Shown: positions 56,559-64,000 of the stretch, piece after piece
Layout: each line of letters opens with the position of its first letter
How positions within the stretch are numbered: position 1 is the first letter of the stretch
Assembly (NCBI RefSeq): GCF_014838825.1
Contig: NZ_JACYMO010000005.1
Coordinates: 186,001 to 250,000 of the forward strand
Direction: 5' to 3'
DNA: 64,000 nt
Origin: Erwinia persicina
GTDB taxonomy: Bacteria > Pseudomonadota > Gammaproteobacteria > Enterobacterales > Enterobacteriaceae
Made by a program: the position numbers and the translations under genes
Notes under the pieces: generated by a model
Told to the model about the DNA's origin: nothing
Database searches by the model: none
Seen by the model: only the letters and a program-made list of their open reading frames with translations

Positions 56559-57845
56559 ATGGCCAAATTAGATAAGAACGACCCTGTAATGCTGGCAAGG
56601 CAATTACCGACACAAACGGTGGCGCTGATCCTCGCGGGTGGCCGCGGTACGCGTCTGAAGGATCTCACCGCCAAGCGCGCCAAACCTGCCGTCCACTTCG
56701 GCGGTAAGTTTCGTATTATCGACTTTGCGCTGTCGAACTGTCTGAATTCCGGTATCCGGCGGATTGCGGTCATCACGCAGTATCAGTCGCATACGCTGGT
56801 GCAGCATATTCAGCGCGGCTGGTCCTTCCTCAACGAAGAGATGAATGAGTTTGTCGATCTGCTGCCTGCCCAGCAGCGTCTCTCTACTGACCACTGGTAT
56901 CGCGGCACCGCGGATGCCGTCACTCAGAACCTGGATATTATTCGCCGCTATCGGGCGCAGTACATCGTCATTCTGGCCGGGGATCACATCTACAAGATGG
57001 ACTACTCGCGCATGCTGATTGATCACGTAGAAAACGGGGCGCGCTGCACCATCGCCTGTCTGCCGGTCCCCCTGGAGGAGGCCAGTGCGTTTGGCGTGAT
57101 GAAGGTGGATGAAGATAACAAAGTGGTGGAGTTCCTGGAGAAACCGGAGAACCCGCCGGCAATGCCGGGGGACAGCCGCCGGGCGTTAGCCAGTATGGGC
57201 ATCTATGTTTTTGATGCCGAATATCTTTTTGGCCTGCTGGAAGAGGATCAGGAGCTGCCGCAATCCAGCCATGACTTTGGCAAAGACCTGCTGCCCAAAA
57301 TCGTGGCCAGTGGCGAAGCGCTGGCCCACTCGTTCAGCCTCTCCTGCGTTCAGCATGATGAGACCGCAGAACCCTACTGGCGCGATGTCGGTACGCTGGA
57401 AGCATACTGGAAAGCCAACCTGGATCTCGCCTCGGTGATGCCAGAACTGGATATGTATGACAGTACCTGGCCTATCCGCACCCATATGGAACCGCTGCCC
57501 CCTGCCAAGTTTGTGCAGGATCGCTCGGGCAGCCACGGTATGACAATGAATTCACTGGTTTCAGGGGGCTGCATTATCTCTGGTTCCGTGGTGGTGAACT
57601 CGGTGCTGTTCTCCCGGGTTCGAATTAACTCCTTCTGCAATATTGAGTCATCGGTTTTACTGCCAGACGTTGAGGTGGGCCGTTCCTGCCGCCTGAGACG
57701 TTGTGTGATAGATCGTGCCTGCGTACTGCCAGAAGGAACGGTAATTGGTGAAAACCCGGATGACGATGCCCGGCGCTTCCACCGATCGGAAGAAGGGATC
57801 GTTCTTGTCACAAGGACAATGCTGGCGAAGCTTGGCTGGCGTTAA
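56559..57845 (+). CDS. glgC: glucose-1-phosphate adenylyltransferase GlgC
   Basis: A 428-residue enzyme that makes ADP-glucose from glucose-1-phosphate and ATP, the controlled step of glycogen synthesis. [28 protein letters not shown] (core AGGRGTRL) binds ATP; the catalytic Asp is in [20 protein letters not shown] carries the substrate Lys; a left-handed beta-helix forms residues from about 320. Allosteric activation by fructose-1,6-bisphosphate is expected for the enterobacterial class. It lies 12 bp after glgX. Confidence 0.97.
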   Translation: MAKLDKNDPVMLARQLPTQTVALILAGGRGTRLKDLTAKRAKPAVHFGGKFRIIDFALSNCLNSGIRRIAVITQYQSHTLVQHIQRGWSFLNEEMNEFVDLLPAQQRLSTDHWYRGTADAVTQNLDIIRRYRAQYIVILAGDHIYKMDYSRMLIDHVENGARCTIACLPVPLEEASAFGVMKVDEDNKVVEFLEKPENPPAMPGDSRRALASMGIYVFDAEYLFGLLEEDQELPQSSHDFGKDLLPKIVASGEALAHSFSLSCVQHDETAEPYWRDVGTLEAYWKANLDLASVMPELDMYDSTWPIRTHMEPLPPAKFVQDRSGSHGMTMNSLVSGGCIISGSVVVNSVLFSRVRINSFCNIESSVLLPDVEVGRSCRLRRCVIDRACVLPEGTVIGENPDDDARRFHRSEEGIVLVTRTMLAKLGWR

Positions 57846-57941
57846 TCAGACGCAATAACACGTCAATATGACTGTACCCGAGCGATGCAGCTAAAACTGA
57901 TGCAGTTTGAGTTGCTCAGGGTATATGAAAAGGAGCCGATA

Positions 57942-59375
57942 ATGCAGGTGCTACACGTCTGTTCAGAAATTTTCCCGCTGCTGAAAACCGGCGGACTTGC
58001 TGATGTTATTGGGGCATTACCGGCGGCGCAAATTGCAGATGGGACGGATACCCGGGTGCTGTTACCCGGCTTTCCGGCTCTGACCAAAGGCATCACCGAT
58101 ATTCAGGTGGTGGCGAAGCTGCAAACGTTTGCCGGCGATGTCGAGTTACATTTTGGTCAATTTGATGGCGTGGGGATTTACTTGATCGATGCACCGGGTC
58201 TGTACAACCGACCCGGCAGCCCGTATCACGATGAGTCGCAGTATGCCTATCCTGACAACCATGTGCGCTTTGCACTGCTGGGATGGATAGCCTGTGAACT
58301 GGCCTGTGGCCTGGACGACTGGTGGCGGCCCGACGTGGTTCATGCGCACGACTGGCATGCCGGTCTCGCCTGTGCCTATCTGGCCGCACGCGGACGCCCG
58401 GCGAAATCGGTGTTTACGGTGCATAACCTGGCGTATCAGGGGCTGTTTGACGCCCGGCACCTGGATCTGTTGCAGATCCCATCGTCATTCTTCACCATGC
58501 ACGGCCTGGAATTCTACGGTCAGATTTCTTTCCTTAAAGCCGGGCTATTTTATGCCGATCATATCACTGCTGTCAGCCCAACCTACGCACGGGAGATCAC
58601 CCTGCCGGAGTTTGGCTATGGCATGGAAGATCTGCTGAAACAGCGCCAGCTGGAGGGACGGTTGACCGGGATCCTGAACGGTGTCGATCCGGCCATCTGG
58701 GATCCGGAGCACGATCTGCTGCTGAATGCGCGTTATAACCGTGATGTGCTGGACGCCAAACTGGAAAACAAACGGCAGTTGCAGATCACCATGGGGCTGA
58801 ACGTGGATGATAAAGCGCCGGTCTTTGCCGTGGTCAGCCGTTTAACCAAGCAGAAGGGGCTGGATCTGGTGCTGGAAGCCCTGCCGGGGCTGCTGGAGCA
58901 GGGCGGTCAGCTGGTCCTGCTGGGCGCGGGGGATGCCGAACTGCAGCAGGGGTTCCTTGCGGCGGCGGCAGAGTATCCGGGCCAGGTGGGGGTGCAGATT
59001 GGCTATCACGAAGCGTTCTCGCATCGCATTATCGGCGGGGCCGATGTGATTATGGTGCCGAGCCGCTTCGAACCCTGCGGTCTGACGCAGCTTTACGGAT
59101 TGAAATATGGCACGCTGCCGTTAGTGCGGCGAACGGGGGGGCTGGCCGATACGGTCAATGACAGCTCGCTGGAAAACCTGGCGGACGGTATCGCCAGTGG
59201 TTTTGCCTTTGAAGACAGTAACGCATGGTCGTTATTGCGTGCGATTCGACGTGCTTTTGTTCTCTGGTCCCGTCCTTCGTTGTGGCGCTATGTTCAGCGC
59301 CAGGCAATGGGGATGGATTTTAGCTGGCAGGTGGCTGCAGTGGCCTACCGCGATCTCTATCAACGTTTGTTGTAA
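57942..59375 (+). CDS. glgA: glycogen synthase GlgA
   Basis: A 477-residue GT5 synthase that extends alpha-1,4-glucan from ADP-glucose. [13 protein letters not shown] (15-27) binds ADP-glucose; [28 protein letters not shown] and [22 protein letters not shown] are GT5 landmarks. The frame opens at 57885, but ATG 57942 has AAAAGGAG upstream and yields the exact E. coli length. In the glg operon, 97 bp after glgC. Confidence 0.97.
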   Translation: MQVLHVCSEIFPLLKTGGLADVIGALPAAQIADGTDTRVLLPGFPALTKGITDIQVVAKLQTFAGDVELHFGQFDGVGIYLIDAPGLYNRPGSPYHDESQYAYPDNHVRFALLGWIACELACGLDDWWRPDVVHAHDWHAGLACAYLAARGRPAKSVFTVHNLAYQGLFDARHLDLLQIPSSFFTMHGLEFYGQISFLKAGLFYADHITAVSPTYAREITLPEFGYGMEDLLKQRQLEGRLTGILNGVDPAIWDPEHDLLLNARYNRDVLDAKLENKRQLQITMGLNVDDKAPVFAVVSRLTKQKGLDLVLEALPGLLEQGGQLVLLGAGDAELQQGFLAAAAEYPGQVGVQIGYHEAFSHRIIGGADVIMVPSRFEPCGLTQLYGLKYGTLPLVRRTGGLADTVNDSSLENLADGIASGFAFEDSNAWSLLRAIRRAFVLWSRPSLWRYVQRQAMGMDFSWQVAAVAYRDLYQRLL

Positions 59376-59395
59376 CCAGAAAATGGGAAATTGAT

Positions 59396-61843
59396 ATGAA
59401 CGCACCGTTCTCCTATGCCTCACCGACGCTCAGTGTCGACGCACTTAAGCATTCGATAGCCTATAAGCTGATGTTTACCATCGGCAAAGATCCGTCTATC
59501 GCCAACAAGCACGAGTGGCTGAATGCCACCCTGCTGGCCGTGCGTGACCGTATGGTCGAGCGCTGGCTGCGCTCCAACCGGGCCCAGCTGTCGCAGGATG
59601 TGCGCCAGGTCTATTACCTGTCGATGGAGTTTCTGGTGGGCCGCACCCTTTCGAATGCGCTGCTGGCCATGGGGATCTACGACGATGCCCGGTCGGCGCT
59701 GGAAGAGATGGGGTTTGATCTTGAAGAACTGATTGAAGAGGAGAGCGACCCGGGGTTAGGGAATGGCGGCCTGGGTCGTCTGGCGGCCTGTTTCCTTGAT
59801 TCACTCGCCACGCTCGGCCTGCCCGGTCGTGGTTACGGGATCCGCTACGAATACGGGATGTTTAAGCAGAATATCGTGGACGGGCGTCAGGCCGAGTCAC
59901 CGGATTACTGGCTGGAATACGGCAACCCGTGGGAGTTTCAGCGCTTTAACACCCGTTATAAGGTGCGCTTTGGCGGCCGCATCCAGCAGGAGGGCAGCCG
60001 CGCCCGCTGGGTAGAAACCGAAGAGGTGCTGGCCACCGCCTACGATCAGATTATTCCGGGCTATGATACGGATGCCACCAACACGCTGAGGCTGTGGGGG
60101 GCGCAGGCAAGTAATGAGATCAATCTGGGGAAATTTAACCAGGGTGACTACTTTGCTGCGGTGGAAGATAAAAACCACTCCGAAAACGTGTCGCGGGTAC
60201 TCTATCCTGATGACTCAACCTACTCCGGGCGGGAGTTGCGCCTGCGCCAGGAATATTTCCTCGTGTCGGCGACGGTTCAGGATATTCTCCATCGCCACTG
60301 GGCCATGCATCAGACCTTCGATAACCTGGCCGATAAAATTGCGCTGCATCTCAACGATACGCACCCGGTACTGGCGATCCCTGAGCTGATGCGTGTGCTG
60401 ATCGACGAGAACAAGTTTACCTGGGACGATGCGTTTGAAATTACCTGTCAGGTGTTCTCCTACACTAACCACACGCTGATGCAGGAAGCGCTGGAAACCT
60501 GGCCGGTAGATATGATCGGCAAAATTCTGCCGCGACATCTGCAAATCATCTTCGATATCAACGACTACTTCCTGAAAACCATTCAGGAATACTACCCAGA
60601 TGACTGGGAGCTGCTGTCACGTATCTCGATTATTGATGAGAACAATGGCCGCCGTATTCGTATGGCCTGGCTGGCGGTCGTGGTCAGCCACAAGGTCAAC
60701 GGCGTATCAGAACTGCACTCCAATCTGATGGTGCAGTCGTTGTTTGCCGATTTCGCCAAACTGTTCCCCGGTCGTTTCTGCAATAAAACCAACGGCGTGA
60801 CGCCTCGCCGCTGGCTGGCACTGGCTAACCCGGCGCTGTCCAACGTGCTGGACGAGGCGATTGGCCGTAACTGGCGTACCGAACTGAGCCAGCTGGCCGA
60901 GCTTGAGCAGCATATTGATTACCCGGAGTTTATTCAGCAGATCAGCAGCGCCAAGCTGGTGAATAAAAAGCGCCTCGCGGCATGGGTAAGCCAGAAAATG
61001 GATATCGTCATCGATCCGCGCGCCATGTTTGACGTGCAGATTAAGCGTATTCACGAGTACAAACGTCAGCTCCTTAACGTGCTGCACGTGATCACCCGCT
61101 ACAACCGTATCAAAGCCGACCCGACCGCCGACTGGGTGCCGCGCGTGAATATTTTCGCCGGGAAAGCCGCGTCAGCCTACTTTATGGCGAAGCATATAAT
61201 TCATTTGATTAACGATGTCGCGCAGGTGATCAATAACGATCCGCAGGTGAAGAACAAGCTGAAAGTGGTGTTTATTCCAAACTACGGCGTCAGCCTCGCG
61301 CAGATCATTATCCCGGCGGCCGATCTCTCTGAACAGATCTCGCTGGCGGGTACGGAAGCCTCCGGTACCAGTAATATGAAGTTCGCTCTGAACGGCGCGC
61401 TGACCATTGGTACGCTGGACGGGGCCAATGTGGAGATGCAGGAGCACGTCGGGGAAGAGAATATCTTTATCTTCGGCAATACCACGCCGCAGGTGGAGCA
61501 GTTGCGTAACAACGGCTATAACGGGCGTGATGTTTACGAAAAAGATGCTGAACTGCATCAGGTGCTGACGCAAATTGCTACCGGCCTGTTCAGCCCGCAG
61601 GAGCCAGGACGCTACCGCAACATCTTTGATTCTCTGGTTAGCCTGGGCGACCACTACCAGCTGCTGGCTGACTACCGCAGCTATGTGGATACGCAGGACA
61701 AGGTGGATAAGCTGTATCGTAATCAGGATGAGTGGACGCGCTGTGCGGTGCACAACATTGCCAATATGGGGTATTTCTCGTCGGATCGCACCATTCAGGA
61801 GTATGCGGATGAGATCTGGGGAATAAAACCAATCAGGTTATAA
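59396..61843 (+). CDS. glgP: glycogen phosphorylase GlgP
   Basis: An 815-residue GT35 phosphorylase that releases glucose-1-phosphate from glycogen ends. The PLP-binding Lys lies in [27 protein letters not shown] (core [11 protein letters not shown]). [19 protein letters not shown] and [14 protein letters not shown] are family blocks. Length equals E. coli GlgP (815). It is the last glg gene, 20 bp after glgA, followed by two hairpins. Confidence 0.97.
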   Translation: MNAPFSYASPTLSVDALKHSIAYKLMFTIGKDPSIANKHEWLNATLLAVRDRMVERWLRSNRAQLSQDVRQVYYLSMEFLVGRTLSNALLAMGIYDDARSALEEMGFDLEELIEEESDPGLGNGGLGRLAACFLDSLATLGLPGRGYGIRYEYGMFKQNIVDGRQAESPDYWLEYGNPWEFQRFNTRYKVRFGGRIQQEGSRARWVETEEVLATAYDQIIPGYDTDATNTLRLWGAQASNEINLGKFNQGDYFAAVEDKNHSENVSRVLYPDDSTYSGRELRLRQEYFLVSATVQDILHRHWAMHQTFDNLADKIALHLNDTHPVLAIPELMRVLIDENKFTWDDAFEITCQVFSYTNHTLMQEALETWPVDMIGKILPRHLQIIFDINDYFLKTIQEYYPDDWELLSRISIIDENNGRRIRMAWLAVVVSHKVNGVSELHSNLMVQSLFADFAKLFPGRFCNKTNGVTPRRWLALANPALSNVLDEAIGRNWRTELSQLAELEQHIDYPEFIQQISSAKLVNKKRLAAWVSQKMDIVIDPRAMFDVQIKRIHEYKRQLLNVLHVITRYNRIKADPTADWVPRVNIFAGKAASAYFMAKHIIHLINDVAQVINNDPQVKNKLKVVFIPNYGVSLAQIIIPAADLSEQISLAGTEASGTSNMKFALNGALTIGTLDGANVEMQEHVGEENIFIFGNTTPQVEQLRNNGYNGRDVYEKDAELHQVLTQIATGLFSPQEPGRYRNIFDSLVSLGDHYQLLADYRSYVDTQDKVDKLYRNQDEWTRCAVHNIANMGYFSSDRTIQEYADEIWGIKPIRL

Positions 61844-61849
61844 ACGGAC

Positions 61850-61885
61850 AAAAGGGTCGACCGCATAACGAGGCCGACCCTTTTT
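61850..61885 (+). terminator. first hairpin after glgP
   Basis: AAAGGGTCG and CGACCCTTT arms with a T-run, seven bases after the glgP stop. Confidence 0.75.
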
Positions 61886-61899
61886 CAGCATCACTATCG

Positions 61900-61932
61900 G
61901 GGGCGACCTACTGTTGAGGTCGCCCCTTTTTT
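61900..61932 (+). terminator. second terminator between glgP and glpD
   Basis: GGGGCGACCT and AGGTCGCCCC form a perfect 10-bp stem around ACTGTTG, followed by six T residues that run up to the glpD stop codon. Tandem with the hairpin just upstream, between convergent genes. Confidence 0.9.
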
Positions 61933-63442
61933 ATGATGCCAGCGACAGCGAGGCTGGTTTTTTACCGTGTTCTGCCAGCCATGCCGTGATGCGGGCCTGC
62001 TGTTCGTCGTTCAGCCACATCCCTTCTTTCGTCCGGCGCCAGATGGCATCGTCGGTCACGCGCACCCACTCATTGTCGACCAGGTAACGCAGCTCCGCTT
62101 CGTAGAAGTGGTGGCCAAACAGCTCACCCAGATCGTCAAGACTGGTGGCGTCTTTCAGCAACACTTCCGTATTACTGCCGTAGGTACGGGCATAGTGGCG
62201 GGCCATCTCTTCGGTAATGAACGGGAAGCGGCGACGCAGCGTGGCGGCATAGTCTTCACGCGTTCCGGCAAAACTCCCGCCTGGCAGCACACAGTTTTTC
62301 GTCCAGGCTGCACCGATGTTCGGATAGTACTTGCTCAGTTTCTCCATCGCATGTTCTGCCAGCTTACGATAGGTCGTCAGCTTGCCGCCAAAAACGGACA
62401 GCAGCGGAGCCTGGCCAGCGTCATCATGTACGTCCAGCGTGTAGTCGCGGGTGATGGCCTGCGGAGAATCAGACTCGTCATCGCACAGCGGACGTACGCC
62501 GGAGTAAGTCCAGACAATATCGTCACGGGCCAGATCTTTCCTGAAGTGAGCGTTAAACACCTTCAGCAGATAGTCGATTTCGTTATCGTCAATTTTTACA
62601 TTGTGCGGATCGCCTTTGTACTCAACATCGGTGGTACCGATAATCGAGAACTCGTCCATCCACGGAATAACGAACACAATGCGGTTGTCTTCGTTCTGCA
62701 GAATATAAGCCTGCTTCTGGGTATGTACGCGCGGGACCACAATGTGGCTGCCTTTGATCAGGCGGATGCCATAAGGCGACTTCAGCTTCAGGCTGTCATC
62801 AAACAGCTGTTTCACCCACGGGCCGGCGGCATTGACGAGGCCTTTAGCCTGCCACGTAAAGGTTTTACCGCTGTCGACGTCTTCCGCTTCCACGGTCCAC
62901 AGCCCGTTTTCACGCCAGGCACGGGTTACCCGGGTGCGGGTGCGTACTTCACCGCCGCGTTTTTCCACTTCCTGCGCGTTCAGGACCACAAGGCGGGCAT
63001 CGTCTACCCAGCAGTCGGAATATTCGAAACCGCGCACGATCTCAGGCTTAAGCACTGAATCTGAGCCAAAACGCAAACCTTTACTGCCCGGCAGGCTGGT
63101 ACGCTTACCCAGGTGATCGTACATAAACAGCCCGACACGGATCATCCACGCCGGACGCAGATGCGGACGGTGCGGCAGGCGGAAACGCATAGGGAACGCG
63201 ATGTGTGGGGCCATTTTCAGCAGCACTTCGCGCTCGGCCAGTGCTTCACTGACCAGACGGAATTCGTAGTGTTCCAGATAGCGCAGGCCACCGTGGATTA
63301 ATTTTGAACTGGCAGAAGAGGTGGCGCAGGCGAGATCTTGCGCCTCCAGCATCAGTACTGACAGACCGCGCCCGGCAGCGTCAGCCGCAATGCCCGCACC
63401 GTTAATACCGCCGCCGATTACGATCAGGTCTTTGGTTTCCAC
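61931..63442 (-). CDS. glpD: aerobic glycerol-3-phosphate dehydrogenase GlpD
   Basis: A 503-residue FAD-dependent membrane-associated enzyme that oxidises glycerol-3-phosphate to DHAP and passes electrons to ubiquinone. The FAD dinucleotide fold is at the N-terminus (DLIVIGGGINGAGIAADAAGRG, core GGGINGAGIA). HGGLRYLEHYEFRLVSEALAERE contains substrate residues, and YSGVRPLCDDESDSPQAITRDY is conserved. Length is near E. coli GlpD (501). A GlpR operator overlaps its -10. It links the Ugp system upstream to central metabolism. Confidence 0.97.
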   Translation of the reverse strand: METKDLIVIGGGINGAGIAADAAGRGLSVLMLEAQDLACATSSASSKLIHGGLRYLEHYEFRLVSEALAEREVLLKMAPHIAFPMRFRLPHRPHLRPAWMIRVGLFMYDHLGKRTSLPGSKGLRFGSDSVLKPEIVRGFEYSDCWVDDARLVVLNAQEVEKRGGEVRTRTRVTRAWRENGLWTVEAEDVDSGKTFTWQAKGLVNAAGPWVKQLFDDSLKLKSPYGIRLIKGSHIVVPRVHTQKQAYILQNEDNRIVFVIPWMDEFSIIGTTDVEYKGDPHNVKIDDNEIDYLLKVFNAHFRKDLARDDIVWTYSGVRPLCDDESDSPQAITRDYTLDVHDDAGQAPLLSVFGGKLTTYRKLAEHAMEKLSKYYPNIGAAWTKNCVLPGGSFAGTREDYAATLRRRFPFITEEMARHYARTYGSNTEVLLKDATSLDDLGELFGHHFYEAELRYLVDNEWVRVTDDAIWRRTKEGMWLNDEQQARITAWLAEHGKKPASLSLAS

Positions 63443-63474
63443 GTCATCTCCTCCGATGTTCGGAATCTTTCAAT

Positions 63475-63497
63475 AATGTTCGTTTTCGAGCATTATA
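63475..63497 (-). promoter_or_regulatory. glpD promoter -10 with GlpR operator
   Basis: The palindrome AATGTTCGTTTTCGAGCATT (63475-63494) matches the GlpR consensus. On the minus strand a perfect TATAAT -10 (63492-63497) overlaps it. A weaker half-site, GATGTTCG, lies nearby at about 63455-63462. Confidence 0.88.
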
Positions 63498-63549
63498 CTA
63501 ATCGTAAACCAACATTGATGCCAGCGTTAACCTAATAAAAACATTTATG

Positions 63550-63565
63550 CGTGATGCAGGTAACA
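63550..63565. promoter_or_regulatory. candidate CRP site in glpD/glpE region
   Basis: CGTGA-N6-TAACA matches TGTGA-N6-TCACA at eight of ten key bases. It lies about 53 bp upstream of the glpD -10, a position compatible with activation. E. coli glpD is CRP-activated. Confidence 0.6.
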
Positions 63566-63679
63566 TATTTGCTGCAAGAAAAAGGCTATCTCCCTGCTAA
63601 CCGCCGGGTTATTGTGCGCCCGCTTCAGGCTACAATAGGGCCAATTTGGTTACTATTTGGCTTTTAATGAGAACCCACC

Positions 63680-64000
63680 ATGGAACAATTTGAGTGCATT
63701 AACGTAGAGCAGGCGCAGCAGAAACTCGCCGAAGACAATGCGTTGCTGGTTGATATTCGCGATCCGCAGAGTTTTGCTATGGCTCATGCCAGCGGTGCTT
63801 TCCATCTGACCAATGATTCCCTGCCTGCGTTTATTGCTCAGGCGGCGCTGACCACTCCGGTACTGGTGATGTGCTATCACGGCAACAGCAGCAAGGGGGC
63901 CGCGCAGTATCTGTTGAATCAGGGTTTTACCCAGGCCTACAGCATTGATGGCGGTTTTGACGCCTGGCGTAATGCTTTCCCGCAGCAGGTTAACTCACTA
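63680..64000 (+). CDS. glpE: thiosulfate sulfurtransferase GlpE (partial)
   Basis: The first 107 codons of a single-domain rhodanese, cut by the window end; E. coli GlpE has 108 residues, so probably only the last residue or two and the stop are missing. [29 protein letters not shown], the catalytic Cys65 in [13 protein letters not shown] and the C-terminal [11 protein letters not shown] are clear. It transfers sulfur from thiosulfate to cyanide or thioredoxin in vitro. It is divergent from glpD and in E. coli heads glpEGR. Confidence 0.95.
   Translation, partial: MEQFECINVEQAQQKLAEDNALLVDIRDPQSFAMAHASGAFHLTNDSLPAFIAQAALTTPVLVMCYHGNSSKGAAQYLLNQGFTQAYSIDGGFDAWRNAFPQQVNSL

Noticed and set aside
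1..64000. CRISPR arrays, tRNA or rRNA genes, prophage or defence systems.
   Set aside because: None seen on either strand. The only tandem arrays are the ftsY repeat, the Pho boxes and the glgB upstream pair.

Overview
This is a contiguous stretch of a Gram-negative enterobacterial chromosome, most likely Erwiniaceae (Erwinia or Pantoea type). The backbone order yhhS / dcrB-yhhQ-tusA-zntA-yhhN-yhhM-yhhL-rsmD / ftsYEX-rpoH / panM-livKHMGF-ugpBAECQ-yhhA-ggt / yhhY-ryhB-yhhW-gntRKU-yhgN-asd-glgBXCAP-glpD-glpE follows the E. coli map. A 127-bp ERIC element, a RyhB small RNA and a sigma-E promoter before rpoH support the placement. The genus is inferred from gene content and was not tested. I see no rRNA, tRNA, prophage, insertion sequence or CRISPR array.

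Three accessory blocks interrupt the shared order. (1) 1.4-13.9 kb: a myo-inositol catabolic island (iolI, iolAB, iolR, iolC-DUF2090, iolD, ERIC, iolG, iolH, iolE) sits between yhhS and dcrB, which are adjacent in E. coli. It encodes the route from myo-inositol through inosose, diketo-inositol, 5-deoxyglucuronate and DKG-phosphate to malonate semialdehyde and acetyl-CoA. It has its own RpiR-type regulator, but no separate iolJ aldolase and no dedicated inositol transporter. (2) 25.0-28.3 kb: an AraC regulator followed by a tightly coupled azlC-azlD-desaturase-48 aa ORF operon lies where E. coli has livJ, between rpoH and panM. (3) 41.6-45.1 kb: an SDR/PhyH oxygenase operon and a divergent secreted aspartic-protease-like PDZ protein lie between ggt and yhhY.

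The conserved part covers cell division and protein targeting (ftsY with a long 8-residue repeat array, ftsE, ftsX), the heat-shock sigma factor, branched-chain amino acid uptake (liv), glycerol-3-phosphate and glycerophosphodiester uptake under tandem Pho boxes (ugp), glutathione salvage (ggt), gluconate use with a GntR operator (gntRKU), aspartate semialdehyde synthesis (asd), the complete glycogen operon (glgBXCAP) and aerobic glycerol-3-phosphate oxidation (glpD). The window ends inside glpE.

The best candidates for new biology are the AraC/AzlCD/desaturase/small-ORF cassette, whose azlC Shine-Dalgarno lies in a predicted hairpin, the SDR-PhyH pair with the neighbouring protease-like protein carrying Asn in the second catalytic motif, and the rigid-helix repeat expansion in FtsY.
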